From: Marinisporobacter balticus
GTDB taxonomy: Bacteria; Bacillota; Clostridia; Peptostreptococcales; Thermotaleaceae
DNA: 64,000 nucleotides
Assembly: GCF_004345705.1 (NCBI RefSeq)
Contig: NZ_SLWV01000021.1
Coordinates: 6,042 to 70,041 of the forward strand
Direction: 5' to 3'
Each line of letters begins with the position of its first letter. The first letter of the stretch is position 1. A program made the translations under genes and the position numbers. Under the pieces are notes generated by a model that saw only the letters and a list, made by a program, of their open reading frames with translations, was not told the DNA's origin and did not search any database. Of this stretch, positions 43,729-53,501 are shown in pieces.

Positions 43729-45126
43729 ATGAAGAACGAAAAACAAGATTTTATGAAAGATATGGAATATATTGATGGCATTACGATTATTGATAGAAAT
43801 GGAATTATACTATTTTCTGTGAAATTTAATCCATGGTTTCATCCAGAAATTATTTGTGGAGAAAAAGTACTTGGGAAAAAGCTGTGTAGTGTATTTACAA
43901 ATATTGATGAAGATACGAGTACATTATTCAAAGCCATGGAGTTAGGAAGACCTATTAATAAAAAGAGGCAAAGGGTTGCAAACGTAGAAGGAGAAAAGAT
44001 CGTTACGATGAACACATCTCTTCCAATAAAAGGGGATGGGAGAATTATTGGAGCAATTGAACTTTCAAAAGATATTACAAAATATAAAGATAAGAATATG
44101 CATGTAATTCAAATGAATTCGGAACTTCTTTCTCAAACAGATGAAATGGCAAAACATTTAGGACCTGATCGAGCGAGATATTGTCTTGAAAATATTATTT
44201 CTAGTAATACAAAGATGAACGAATTAAAATATTTTGTGAAAAAGATTGCAAATGGAAAGGCTTCTGTTTTTATTTATGGAGAAACTGGAACTGGAAAAGA
44301 ATTGTTTGCACATGCCATCCATAATGAGAGTAATCGAAAAAAAGGGACCTTTATTACTCAAAATTGTGCGGCAATTCCTGAAAATTTACTTGAAAGTATT
44401 TTATTTGGTACAACAAAAGGCAGTTTTACAGGAGCGTATGATCAACCCGGTCTATTTGAATTAGCAGAAGGAGGAACGCTGTTTTTAGATGAAATAAATT
44501 CTATGCCGGTTAAATTACAAGCGAAATTATTAAGAGTACTACAGGATGGATATGTTAGAAGATTAGGAGATAGGAAAGAACGAAAAGTAGATGTAAGAAT
44601 TATTTCTGCATCCAATATGAGCCCTAAGAAATCTATGAAAGAAGGATATCTGAGGCAAGATATTTATTACCGATTAGGGGTATTATCTATGCGTATTCCT
44701 CCTCTTAGGGAGCGAAAAGAAGATATTGAAATTCTATTAAACTTTTTTATACATAAATATAATAAATTACTGAACAAAACCATTAAAAAAGTATCCAAAG
44801 AAGTTTATGATACGTTAACCAATTATAATTGGCCAGGAAATGTAAGAGAACTTGAGCATATCACAGAATATGCTATGAACATGGTGGAACCAGTAGATGA
44901 TAAAATAGAAATGGAACACATTGAGAATGTGATGAAACAAATGGAAGAAGAAGAAGAGATGGAGATTACAATAAAACCATTGAAAGAGGTTGTGTCTCAA
45001 ATAGAAAGAAAGCTTATAACAATAACGATACAAAAAACAAAAGGAAATGTTTCAGAAGCAGCAAGATTATTAGAAATACCAAGACAGACCCTTCAAAAGA
45101 AGATAAACAATTATCATATAATTTAG
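43729..45126 (+). CDS. Sigma-54-dependent transcriptional activator with PAS domain
   Basis: 465 aa. ~10-125 PAS-type sensor (DGITIIDRNGIILFS); ~150-385 AAA+ domain with Walker A GETGTGKE, loop GSFTGAYD (GAFTGA with one Ala-to-Ser change), Walker B GGTLFLDEINSMP and arginine region RLGVLSMRIPPLRER; ~395-465 a Fis-type helix-turn-helix VSEAARLLEIPRQTLQKKI. RocR/TyrR-like layout. It contacts RNA polymerase carrying sigma-54 and should act on the -24/-12 promoter 260 bp downstream of its stop, controlling ald. ATG 43729 follows AAGGAGG. Confidence 0.93.
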   Translation: MKNEKQDFMKDMEYIDGITIIDRNGIILFSVKFNPWFHPEIICGEKVLGKKLCSVFTNIDEDTSTLFKAMELGRPINKKRQRVANVEGEKIVTMNTSLPIKGDGRIIGAIELSKDITKYKDKNMHVIQMNSELLSQTDEMAKHLGPDRARYCLENIISSNTKMNELKYFVKKIANGKASVFIYGETGTGKELFAHAIHNESNRKKGTFITQNCAAIPENLLESILFGTTKGSFTGAYDQPGLFELAEGGTLFLDEINSMPVKLQAKLLRVLQDGYVRRLGDRKERKVDVRIISASNMSPKKSMKEGYLRQDIYYRLGVLSMRIPPLRERKEDIEILLNFFIHKYNKLLNKTIKKVSKEVYDTLTNYNWPGNVRELEHITEYAMNMVEPVDDKIEMEHIENVMKQMEEEEEMEITIKPLKEVVSQIERKLITITIQKTKGNVSEAARLLEIPRQTLQKKINNYHII

Positions 45127-45212
45127 ACATGTAAGTAAGCTAGAATGGGTAAATTCTTTTGTGAGATAGGACATTGCATGAAGATTAGTATTTATTCGTG
45201 AATTTATGCTCA

Positions 45213-45242
45213 AAAAATAACAAATACTGCCCTAAAAATAAC
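45213..45242 (+). promoter_or_regulatory. Candidate enhancer: two direct repeats 21 bp apart
   Basis: AAAAATAAC occurs at 45213-45221 and 45234-45242, two helical turns apart, about 150-175 bp upstream of the sigma-54 promoter, the usual place for activator sites. The gap 45127-45454 also has a 9-bp inverted repeat (45251-45259 with 45279-45287) around a T-run that may terminate the activator gene. Confidence 0.4.
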
Positions 45243-45386
45243 GAAAAAGCTATGTAAAATAAAAATTTTGCAGGCTTTTTTTACATATCATTCAAAAATA
45301 TAGTGTCATTTGTATAATAAAACGATATTTTATATAGAAAATATATTGATTTTACTTGGATTCTAAAAGAAAAAAATGATTTGTAG

Positions 45387-45402
45387 TGGCATGGATATTG
45401 CA
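45387..45402 (+). promoter_or_regulatory. Sigma-54 (-24/-12) promoter of ald
   Basis: TGGCATGGATATTGCA: TGGCA at -24, TTGCA at -12, with the exact spacing of the sigma-54 consensus. It lies 53 bp before the ald start and next to a sigma-54 activator gene. Confidence 0.88.
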
Positions 45403-45454
45403 ATAAATATAACAGTCAGGCATAGATCGTTCATCTCAAAAGGAGGAAATAAAA

Positions 45455-46615
45455 ATGATTATTGGTGTATTAAAAGAAATTAAAAATGGAGAATCTCGTG
45501 TTATTATGACACCAACAGAGGTTGGAGAAATTATTGCAGAGGGTCACAAGGTGTTTATTCAGAAACAAGCAGGAGCAAATGCTGGTTTTGAGGATGAAGA
45601 ATATATAGAAGCTGGCGCAGAAATTAAAAAAGATATTCAAGAAATTTATACAGAGAGTGATATGATCGTGAAAGTAAAAGAAATTGAGCCTATAGAATAT
45701 GGATTGATTAAAGAAGGACAAATGATCTTTACTTGCATACATCCAGCTGCAAATAGAGAAGAGGTGGATGCTTTAATTGAAAGAAAAGCAATCGCATTTA
45801 CAGCAGAAGATACCCATCGGTTTGGATCGCCAAACTGTGAAGTAGCAGGAAAATTAGGTGTATTAATGGGCGTATATCATTTACTTAGCATTAATGGTGG
45901 AAGGGGACAATTGATCTGTGGCATTGGTGGAGCACCGAGTGCAAATGTATTGATTTTAGGTGCTGGAATTGTAGGAAAAGGAGCAACCCAAATAGCAGCA
46001 TCCTTAGGTGCTGGCGTAATATTAATGGATATCAACATTGGTGTTTTAAGACAATGTGAAGAAATTTTTCCTAAGAATGTACGAACGATGTTTTCAAATC
46101 AACAAAATATCAAGAAAATATTATCAGATGTTGATTTGGTTATCAACTGTGTAAAATGGCCAAAGCATAGAAAAGATTCTTTAATTACAAAAGACATGTT
46201 AAAACTTATGAAAAAAGGTTCTGTTATTGTAGATGTTAGTGCGGATGTTGGAGGAGCCATTGAAACATATAAGCCAACAACACATGAAAATCCTACTTAT
46301 GTAGTAAATGATGTGGTTCACTATGGCGTAGATAATATACCAGGGGCCGCACCACACACAACTTCTATTGCTTATGCAGCATCAGTTTTTTCACATATAA
46401 GATCTATTGCCAATAATGGAATTATAGAAGCTTGCAGAAGAGATGGCTATTTAAGAAGAAGTTTAACTGTATACAAAGGGGTGCTTACCCATGAAGAAAC
46501 AAGTGTAATTCAAGATAGAGCATGGACAACGCCTGAAGAAGTATTGGGACTAATAGATTGTGATGATTTAGATTATGTAGCAAAAGCAACAAATACAGTT
46601 GCAAAGAAAAAATAG
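45455..46615 (+). CDS. ald: Alanine dehydrogenase family protein
   Basis: 386 aa (family ~370). NAD-dependent interconversion of L-alanine and pyruvate plus ammonia. N-terminal IGVLKEIKNGESRV, VKVKEIEPIEYGLIKEGQ (~72-89) with the substrate lysine, HPAAN (~96) with the catalytic histidine, nucleotide motif LGAGIVGKGATQIA (~168-181), and VDVSADVGGAIE. The segment EDTHR where usual Ald proteins have ETV/Q is a variation, so a related amino acid remains possible. Sigma-54 control and a downstream NhaC-type carrier fit alanine use as nitrogen/energy source. Confidence 0.88.
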   Translation: MIIGVLKEIKNGESRVIMTPTEVGEIIAEGHKVFIQKQAGANAGFEDEEYIEAGAEIKKDIQEIYTESDMIVKVKEIEPIEYGLIKEGQMIFTCIHPAANREEVDALIERKAIAFTAEDTHRFGSPNCEVAGKLGVLMGVYHLLSINGGRGQLICGIGGAPSANVLILGAGIVGKGATQIAASLGAGVILMDINIGVLRQCEEIFPKNVRTMFSNQQNIKKILSDVDLVINCVKWPKHRKDSLITKDMLKLMKKGSVIVDVSADVGGAIETYKPTTHENPTYVVNDVVHYGVDNIPGAAPHTTSIAYAASVFSHIRSIANNGIIEACRRDGYLRRSLTVYKGVLTHEETSVIQDRAWTTPEEVLGLIDCDDLDYVAKATNTVAKKK

Positions 46616-46670
46616 TATAAAAAAATATTTTTGCTATAAAATAGAAAAAATATAAAGGAGAGATGTGAAA

Positions 46671-48080
46671 ATGGAAGTAGGCGCGACAATGGGAATTATT
46701 TCTTTATTACCGGCTACAATTGCTATTATACTTGCTTTTAGAACTAGAAATACGGTGTTTTCATTAGCTGTAGCGATTTTTATTGGTGTTTTAGTTGCTG
46801 GAAAAGGTTTAATGGGCTTTCCTACAATCCTTAAAACTTCACTTGGAACTACAAGTTTTTCTTGGATCTTATTACTTGAATTATTTATTGGAATTGTGAT
46901 TGCATTCTTTCAAAGAACAGGTGCGATTCAAGGATTTACAAAAATTATGGAAGATAAAAAATTAAGTAGAAAAAATGTGCAATTGACTGCATGGGTTATG
47001 GGAATGTTTGTTTTCTTTAGTGACTATTTTAGTCCATTATTTGTAGGTTCTACTATGAGAAGTTTATCAGATAAGGCAAGAATTTCTAGAGAAAAACTTG
47101 CATATATTGCAGATTCTACGTCAGCACCAGTGAGTGTTTTAGCACCTATTACTGGATGGGCAGTGTTTATTTCTGGATTATTAGTAGGTATGGGACCTGT
47201 AGAAAATGCTGAACAGGCAATGATGGTCTTTACAAGGGCAGTACCATTTAACTTTTATGCAATTATTGCAGTAATATTAGTGGGGTTATTTGCAGTAGGC
47301 GTTATTCCAGATTTTGGACCTATGAAAAAAGCAGAAAAGAGAGCATTAGAGGAAGGGAAGGTTTTAAGAGATGGAGCAGAACCTCTTATCGGAGAAGAAT
47401 TAACAGATACACCTTCATATGAAGGCATTAAAACACATATATTTTTCGATTTTATATTTCCTGTATTAATCGTTGTTACCATTGCGATTGGAACATTTAT
47501 CACATTAAAATCTGCAAAAACAATGGAAGCATTCTTAACAGCAGCAGTAGTATTAGGAATCATTATGAGAATACAAGGGGTTCCATTTAATGATATTATG
47601 AAAACAGCTATGTCAGGAATGAAAGGTGTTATGCCAGCAATTATTATATTAGCACTTTCTTATACAATCAATGCATTGAGTAAAGAGATGGGAACTGCAA
47701 ATTATATCATTTCTGTAACAGAAAGTTGGTTAACACCCAATTTATTACCATTGATTACTTTTTTAATTGCAGCGACGATATCATTCTCAACAGGAACGTC
47801 TTGGGGAACATTCGCGATTGTTATGCCAATTGCAGCGCCACTAGCATTTAATTTTAGTGGAAATGAAGTGACAGTATTGGTACTTGCTACTGTTTCAGCT
47901 GTTGCAGGTGGAGGGGTATTTGGGGATCACTGTTCGCCTCTTTCAGATACAACAATCCTTGCCTCAACAGGAGCAGCAGCTGACCATATTGACCATGTAA
48001 AGACACAAATTCCATATGCACTCGTGGCAGCAGGTGTCGCTGCTGTTGTATACTTGATTATAGGATTTGTAGCTGTTTAA
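46671..48080 (+). CDS. NhaC-family Na+/H+ antiporter-like transporter
   Basis: About 469 aa with eleven or more hydrophobic helices. Family traits include FFSDYFSPLFVGSTMRSLSD (~104-123), DSTSAPVSVLAPITGW (~138-153), SFSTGTSWGTFAIVMPIA (~370-387) and GGGVFGDHCSPLSDTTILAS (~411-430). NhaC members exchange Na+ for H+ or carry organic acids and amino acids. Coupling with ald suggests alanine or another amino acid, or sodium balance during its uptake (inference). ATG 46671 (10 nt after AAGGAG) is slightly preferred over GTG 46665. Confidence 0.85.
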   Translation: MEVGATMGIISLLPATIAIILAFRTRNTVFSLAVAIFIGVLVAGKGLMGFPTILKTSLGTTSFSWILLLELFIGIVIAFFQRTGAIQGFTKIMEDKKLSRKNVQLTAWVMGMFVFFSDYFSPLFVGSTMRSLSDKARISREKLAYIADSTSAPVSVLAPITGWAVFISGLLVGMGPVENAEQAMMVFTRAVPFNFYAIIAVILVGLFAVGVIPDFGPMKKAEKRALEEGKVLRDGAEPLIGEELTDTPSYEGIKTHIFFDFIFPVLIVVTIAIGTFITLKSAKTMEAFLTAAVVLGIIMRIQGVPFNDIMKTAMSGMKGVMPAIIILALSYTINALSKEMGTANYIISVTESWLTPNLLPLITFLIAATISFSTGTSWGTFAIVMPIAAPLAFNFSGNEVTVLVLATVSAVAGGGVFGDHCSPLSDTTILASTGAAADHIDHVKTQIPYALVAAGVAAVVYLIIGFVAV

Positions 48081-48185
48081 GATAAAAAATAAAGTTTTAT
48101 GAATTGCAATAGATGAATGGGATGATTTAGTAAAAGAGAAATAAATATTTATCTTAAAAAATACATTTATATAGAATATATTAGT

Positions 48186-48217
48186 AAACCCTCTATGTGT
48201 CTCCACATAGAGGGTTT
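48186..48217 (+). terminator. Terminator after ald-nhaC
   Basis: Perfect 14-bp arms 48186-48199 and 48204-48217, 4-nt loop TCTC, followed by ATTATG. It closes the operon before the injection-like locus. Confidence 0.85.
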
Positions 48218-48227
48218 ATTATGTGAT

Positions 48228-48282
48228 AAGGGTGTCATCGTGAGGCAGAATCTGAAGGAAGTCGGATGGGTTTGCACGACAA
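48228..48282 (+). other. Possible relic of structured mobile RNA (group II intron-like)
   Basis: CGTGAGGCAGAATCTGAAGG, AAGTCGGATGGG and nearby bases are GC-richer than the surroundings and recall the conserved text of bacterial group II intron domain I. No intron-encoded protein or boundaries are seen. The remainder of 48283-48516 shows only AT-rich leader sequence. Confidence 0.2.
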
Positions 48283-48516
48283 ATGATAGTATAGTCAAAG
48301 ATTAAGATTCATAGTGCGTAGTATGTAGGATAGTACTTCTATACTATGTTACTTTATAAATCAAATTGGTATAATTTGTTTATAATTGATATTTTTAGAA
48401 AGAATGCGACAAAATAAGTTCTTGCGAATATGAATGATGGGTAAATTGTGATAGGGTGTGCGCGTATTTTGTTCATTTTTGTGTTGTGAGCATATGTGAA
48501 AGGAAGGATTGTTAGT

Positions 48517-50514
48517 ATGAATAAATTTTGTAAGTGTATATGTTTAATAATTTGCTTTATGGTAAGTACAACAAATATTTCATTAGCAGAAGAAATTATC
48601 TATAAACCTAAAAATGTGGATATCATGTTTGTCATAGACTCAAGTTATTCTATGAATATAAATGATAAAAATAAAATAGCTACAAATATGATGAAGATGT
48701 TTATTGATACGCTTCCATCAAAGAACATCAATGTAGGATATGTAGCATATAATGATTCTGTTACAAATTTTTTAGAACCTATGCCTATAGAAACTTATAA
48801 TCAAAGAAGTACTATGAAAAATAGAATTGAAAGCATAAGAAAAGCAGGATATTCAGATATGGGTCTAGGGTTGAAAAAGGGTTTTGAACTTATTACAGCT
48901 CATTTGAAAAACGATACGCAGCCTATTATGATTTTAATATCTGATGGTGAAACGTCATTATCTAGAAATAGTAATCGTACGATAAATCATTCTAATTTGG
49001 ATATAAATGATGTTATTCATCAATCGAATCAAATCAATATGCCTATCTATACAATTGCACTCGAAGATGAATCTGAAAGAACGGATATTCTTACTGATAT
49101 TTCAAAAAAAACAGGTGCTAAGACTTATATTGCTCCAACTTCTAATGATTTGATTGAAATATTTACTGGAATTTTAAAAACACACTTAATCTCTACGACC
49201 AAGCCTATTGTAGAAACTATTGGGACTGGAAAAAAGCAAGAAATAACGATCCCGATATTTGATTCACTAATTACTGAATCAAATATTTTATTGATATCAT
49301 CTTCACCTATTAAGGACTATAAAATTTTGAATGCACAGGATTCTGTGTCTTTTGCAAAATCAGAATATTATTTTTCTGCTAAAATAGTAAATCCTTTGCA
49401 ACAAGAAGTGAAACTAGAATTTATTGGGGATAAAAATGATACGATCAAGGGGTATTTATTGTCGAATTATGATATTAGTTTAAATTTAGATGTTCCTGAT
49501 GTCATTTATAAAAATAGGCCGTTTACAATAGATGCATCCTTCATCAACAATACCAATAATGAATTTATTAAAGATACTACATTTTATAATAAAATAACAC
49601 CTGTAATAACTTTAATAAATAATGATAATAAAATCAGCCTCCCTATAAATAGATTAAATGACAAAATACAAATCAATAATACTATCGGAAATAGTGGTAA
49701 ATATATTCTTGATACTAATTTTAAGCATGAAAATTTTAATATTAAATTTAATGAATTAACCTTTGACGTTAGAAATAATCCTCCTAGCAGTGAATTTTTT
49801 GAAACTATTAAACTACCTATAATGTCTAAGAATAAGGTTTATCAATTAGATCAATATTTTCATGATCCTGATGGAGATATATTAACATATGAAATCATAA
49901 ATACTGATACGGATAAATCAAATTTGAATATTAAAAATTCGGAACTGATAATAAATCATTCTAAACAAGGAGCGTATGAATTTACGATAAAAGCCAGTGA
50001 TAACGAAGGCTTAAGCTTTACAACAAAACCAATTATGCTATCTATTATACCAAAACTACAGTATTATTATCGTATTGCTGTTATGATAACGTGCTTATTA
50101 ATTGGAAGTATTTTATTTTTTAGCATATACAGAAAAATGAAGGCACCAAAACGCACATTTACAGGAAAAATAAATGGATATTTTATTAATTTAAAAGATA
50201 AAGAAGAGGTTCCACCTCTTACTATTTCTTTGTATAAATTTGAAAATAAAAAAAGAATTAGTTTGGAAGAAATGATTGTTTGCGCTCGGGTAGATAAACC
50301 TTTTTTAAATGCTAGTCAAATTTATTTTGAACCAGGATTTGATAAATCTATAGTTTTTTACAATAGCTCAGCTGCTACAGCTATGATAAACTCAGAAATT
50401 GCATGTAAAAATGTAAAATATACACTTAGATATAAGACTAAAATTTATATTACTTTTGAAGATGGCATATCCGAAATAGAGTTGCACTACAATAAAGCTA
50501 ACCCTACTACTTGA
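48517..50514 (+). CDS. Secreted, membrane-anchored von Willebrand A protein
   Basis: 665 aa. Signal peptide ~1-24 (ends SLAEE); ~30-225 VWA domain with metal-site DSSYSMN (~44-50) and LISDGE (~140-145); ~230-430 beta-rich region; ~435-515 a cadherin/dystroglycan-like Ig domain (FHDPDGDILTYEI); one helix ~523-545; and a ~115-residue beta-rich cytoplasmic tail. So the VWA part faces outside and the tail faces the FHA/PP2C proteins encoded downstream. 260 bp separate it from the next gene, so it may have its own promoter. ATG 48517 follows AAAGGAAGG. Role unknown; adhesion to or sensing of a target surface is a guess. Confidence 0.82.
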   Translation: MNKFCKCICLIICFMVSTTNISLAEEIIYKPKNVDIMFVIDSSYSMNINDKNKIATNMMKMFIDTLPSKNINVGYVAYNDSVTNFLEPMPIETYNQRSTMKNRIESIRKAGYSDMGLGLKKGFELITAHLKNDTQPIMILISDGETSLSRNSNRTINHSNLDINDVIHQSNQINMPIYTIALEDESERTDILTDISKKTGAKTYIAPTSNDLIEIFTGILKTHLISTTKPIVETIGTGKKQEITIPIFDSLITESNILLISSSPIKDYKILNAQDSVSFAKSEYYFSAKIVNPLQQEVKLEFIGDKNDTIKGYLLSNYDISLNLDVPDVIYKNRPFTIDASFINNTNNEFIKDTTFYNKITPVITLINNDNKISLPINRLNDKIQINNTIGNSGKYILDTNFKHENFNIKFNELTFDVRNNPPSSEFFETIKLPIMSKNKVYQLDQYFHDPDGDILTYEIINTDTDKSNLNIKNSELIINHSKQGAYEFTIKASDNEGLSFTTKPIMLSIIPKLQYYYRIAVMITCLLIGSILFFSIYRKMKAPKRTFTGKINGYFINLKDKEEVPPLTISLYKFENKKRISLEEMIVCARVDKPFLNASQIYFEPGFDKSIVFYNSSAATAMINSEIACKNVKYTLRYKTKIYITFEDGISEIELHYNKANPTT

Positions 50515-50774
50515 ACATAGACAGATTACTGAAAAGACCACAATTTATTATGGATTTTTGTACACTAATGCTGTTGAAAATCAAATGATAATTAAAAAAA
50601 TCAAAAATTGGAACTTTACACCTATTTTTAAAAATGTAAAAACGTGTTAGAATTTGTTAAAAAATATATTAAAATACATTTAATCAATAATATTACTTAT
50701 TAAGTATAAAATTAGAAATATTACTGAGTAAATACATTTTTAAAACAATTAATAATCTTATCAGGAGGTATAAA

Positions 50775-52940
50775 ATGGAAATTATTGAGCAAACCAATAG
50801 AACCATATTGTTTGAAGAAATCAACCCTGAAAAGTTAGACTTATTAACGATGATAGGGGATACGAAGGGGATTGATAGTTTAGATGATGACAAAATAAAA
50901 GAAATTAATGAACAGCTTTTGGTAAAAAGCTTTGATGAATTTTTAGATAAGTTTAATCCCGTCGTATATTCTTTTTATAATGCGAGCAATCAAAAGGTTA
51001 TGTATACACTAAAAAAACCTGAAAACTTATCAGATGAATATATTACTGAAATACCAGTAAATATGTCAAATGACTTTTTAAAGATGTTGTTTACGCTTAT
51101 TGAAACAAAAACAGCCCAAGGACTTGCAAATGTTGATTTTAAATTTGAAAACTTACTCGATATGCTTTCACCTAAAAAAGTTATGGATGATATTAGGCAA
51201 TCAAGAAAGGAAATTCAGTATATACATAGTAAGTATGATGATCTAGATGAAGAAGACCCTAAAAAATTAGATTTTGGAGATAAACTAAACGGTATGTTTG
51301 AAGAGGCAAGTCAGAATTATAATAACGTTATGGCAATGCTTCCTCTTGCTATAGAAGATATAAAGACTCGACTATTATTAGGACAGAGAGATAATGAAGA
51401 AAATAATGAACAATTAAAAATTGGTGTATTAAGTATGGGAGAGAGTGGAGAACTTAAAATTTTAGAAGCACCAAAACCAGAAGAAAATGCTTTAGTTGCA
51501 CTTGATGATCATGCAAATACAGGTTTGATAGAAGCTTTCAAAGATGACTATGATGCGATTAATGACGTTAAATCAGATTATGTAAGAGATTTGGTAGTTC
51601 GTACATTCTGTCCATTGACATCTACGTTAGAAAGTAAGATAGATATAGAATCAGAAGTTAATAATTACAATACATATTTAGAATTTTATAAAAATGCAAA
51701 AGATGATTTTGTTAAAACAGTAAAACCATTAATTGAAAAAATGGTTGGTGTAAAAATGTTTTTTGAACAATATAAAGTTCAGAATAAAGGCATGGTGCCT
51801 AGCTTATTAGTAACGAATACGAAACTTGAGTTATTTGTAAAAAGTAGTAATACTCCTCGTCTTGTGACGTATTTAAATACAGTAAATGATAAAAATGATT
51901 TTTCAAATACGATTTGGTTTGGAATTGTACCGTCTGTGCAAATGGGGATTAGTGGAAAAAAACAGTTGCGTAGAGAACGTTTTAAAGGAAATCAACATGT
52001 AGAGAAAACAGATGTAAATACTATGGAATCCTTAACAATGCTTTTAAATATCGTTAAGGATTATAGAATACAAATATTTTTTAGCTTTGAAACAAATGAA
52101 GAAACTACATTCAGCCATATGGCGATAAATGGTACAGAAAAATATGTGGATAAATGCACGGTTTTAACAAGAAAAGATTATAGCGAATTCGCCATTCCTT
52201 GTATACCTAACTTTACAATCATTCCAAAAGACAAGTCAGGAGTAGTTCTTGATAGCAAGATGATCATGAAAGAAAATGGCTTAGCTAATTTATCAAAAGA
52301 GAAAGAAGATGTTTTGAAACTTTGGATAGAAGGGGTATACATAGGATCGTCTTATATAGCAGCAGGGATTGTAGCAGCATATCAATGTCCTGAGTATTTA
52401 AGAGAAGTATTTAAGAATGCAACACATGAATATCCAGGCGTTAGATTTGATATAGAGGCAGATGATAATGCACTTAATGTGAGAACTACGCTTGCAAAAG
52501 AAATTTCAGGATTTACAAATAATATAAAAAATGCGATCAATAGAAAAAACTTTGGATTTGTCTTTTCATCAGAGAATGCACAAGTGAAAGGCAGAGATAT
52601 AAGACAAATTACAGTTTATAAAGCAAGGAGTCTTCAAACAGTAGGAAATGATTTTGAATCCATATATAAAACAATCGTAACAACATATATAGAAAGAATG
52701 TTGCGTTTTCATACAAATGATTTTAAGCAAGATAATATTGTTAAATTCTTTAGCAACAATCCAAACAGTCAAAAGAGTAGATGGATTGCAAATAAAGGAT
52801 ATATGAACTCCATTATTCAAGAAGGCGATGATATTAACTTTATAATAGATGAAAAATTAGGAAATTGTAATATAGATATTACATTCAATGGAAGTGTGAA
52901 AAACTTAGAAGTTGAGATAACAAGAAGTGTAGCCAATTAA
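50775..52940 (+). CDS. Putative contractile-sheath-like protein (TssC/tail sheath-like)
   Basis: 721 aa cytoplasmic protein, no signal or membrane helix. N-terminal ~1-260 is helical and charged. ~345-480 has strand/helix alternation with PRLVTYLNTVNDKNDFSN, then IWFGIVPSVQMG; ~510-560 IEGVYIGSSYIAAGIVAAYQ resembles the core helix of tail sheaths; the C-terminal ~90 residues (YKTIVTTYIERMLRFHTNDF, then a RWIANKGYM segment and beta strands IDITFNGSVKNLEVEIT) look like the TssC/sheath C terminus that interlocks neighbours. No search was possible; assignment rests on these features and on the tube-like genes that follow. ATG 50775 after AGGAGG. Confidence 0.5.
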   Translation: MEIIEQTNRTILFEEINPEKLDLLTMIGDTKGIDSLDDDKIKEINEQLLVKSFDEFLDKFNPVVYSFYNASNQKVMYTLKKPENLSDEYITEIPVNMSNDFLKMLFTLIETKTAQGLANVDFKFENLLDMLSPKKVMDDIRQSRKEIQYIHSKYDDLDEEDPKKLDFGDKLNGMFEEASQNYNNVMAMLPLAIEDIKTRLLLGQRDNEENNEQLKIGVLSMGESGELKILEAPKPEENALVALDDHANTGLIEAFKDDYDAINDVKSDYVRDLVVRTFCPLTSTLESKIDIESEVNNYNTYLEFYKNAKDDFVKTVKPLIEKMVGVKMFFEQYKVQNKGMVPSLLVTNTKLELFVKSSNTPRLVTYLNTVNDKNDFSNTIWFGIVPSVQMGISGKKQLRRERFKGNQHVEKTDVNTMESLTMLLNIVKDYRIQIFFSFETNEETTFSHMAINGTEKYVDKCTVLTRKDYSEFAIPCIPNFTIIPKDKSGVVLDSKMIMKENGLANLSKEKEDVLKLWIEGVYIGSSYIAAGIVAAYQCPEYLREVFKNATHEYPGVRFDIEADDNALNVRTTLAKEISGFTNNIKNAINRKNFGFVFSSENAQVKGRDIRQITVYKARSLQTVGNDFESIYKTIVTTYIERMLRFHTNDFKQDNIVKFFSNNPNSQKSRWIANKGYMNSIIQEGDDINFIIDEKLGNCNIDITFNGSVKNLEVEITRSVAN

Positions 52941-52990
52941 CAAAAAAGGTAAAGGTTATATTTTCACAAAAGTTATTAAGCATATAGTGG

Positions 52991-53006
52991 CACTAAGCGA
53001 TTAGTG
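52991..53006. repeat. Small stem-loop between sheath-like and tube-like genes
   Basis: CACTAA (52991-52996), GCGA, TTAGTG (53001-53006). It has no T-run. It may process or protect the mRNA upstream of the tube-like genes, which would be needed in large amounts. Confidence 0.35.
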
Positions 53007-53042
53007 TGATTATAAATAAATCATACAAAAGGAGGAATTATA

Positions 53043-53468
53043 ATGGGATTCAGACTTAAAGTAGAGGGTCCTGAGACGATTGACTTAGGAATTGAAAACA
53101 TATTGACTGTAGAGTTTAAAACAGATACACCAAATGATTCAAATGCACGCTCTACAGATCTTGGCACATCACTAATCGTTAAAGGAAAAATATTAACAGC
53201 CGTGGATGGAGAAGAAGCAGATAGTACGATGAAGCTTGCGCAATGGTCATTAGTACCTGGAGAGAGGGCAGACTGCTATAGAAAAGCAACAATAGATGTA
53301 ATATCAGCATCACAAGTAGTCAGACAAATTCATTTACCAAATGCTTTTATAGTAGATTATACAGAAGATTATGGAGATGAAGAAGGCGTAGGAACATTTT
53401 ATTTACACATGAAACAGAAAAAGGATAAGACAATAATGGTAAAACTAGAAGGTGGATTTGAAGAGTAA
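53043..53468 (+). CDS. Putative tube-like protein 1 (Hcp/tail-tube-like)
   Basis: 141 aa, almost wholly beta-strand by eye, no signal peptide. Features: GKILTAVDGEEADST (~49-63), WSLVPGERADCYR, SASQVVRQIHLPNAFIVDYT (~88-107) and EEGVGTFYLHMKQKKDK (~113-129). The closing pattern (N-A-F-x-V-D-Y-x-E, G-x-G-T-F-x-L-x-x-K-Q) is reminiscent of phage tail-tube and Hcp-fold proteins. I cannot name a family with certainty. By my count 89 of 141 residues are identical with the next gene product. ATG 53043 follows AAGGAGG, the strongest ribosome site of the locus. Confidence 0.55.
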   Translation: MGFRLKVEGPETIDLGIENILTVEFKTDTPNDSNARSTDLGTSLIVKGKILTAVDGEEADSTMKLAQWSLVPGERADCYRKATIDVISASQVVRQIHLPNAFIVDYTEDYGDEEGVGTFYLHMKQKKDKTIMVKLEGGFEE

Positions 53469-53501
53469 TAAATATAAAAATTATAGAAAGGATGTGTAAA
53501 T

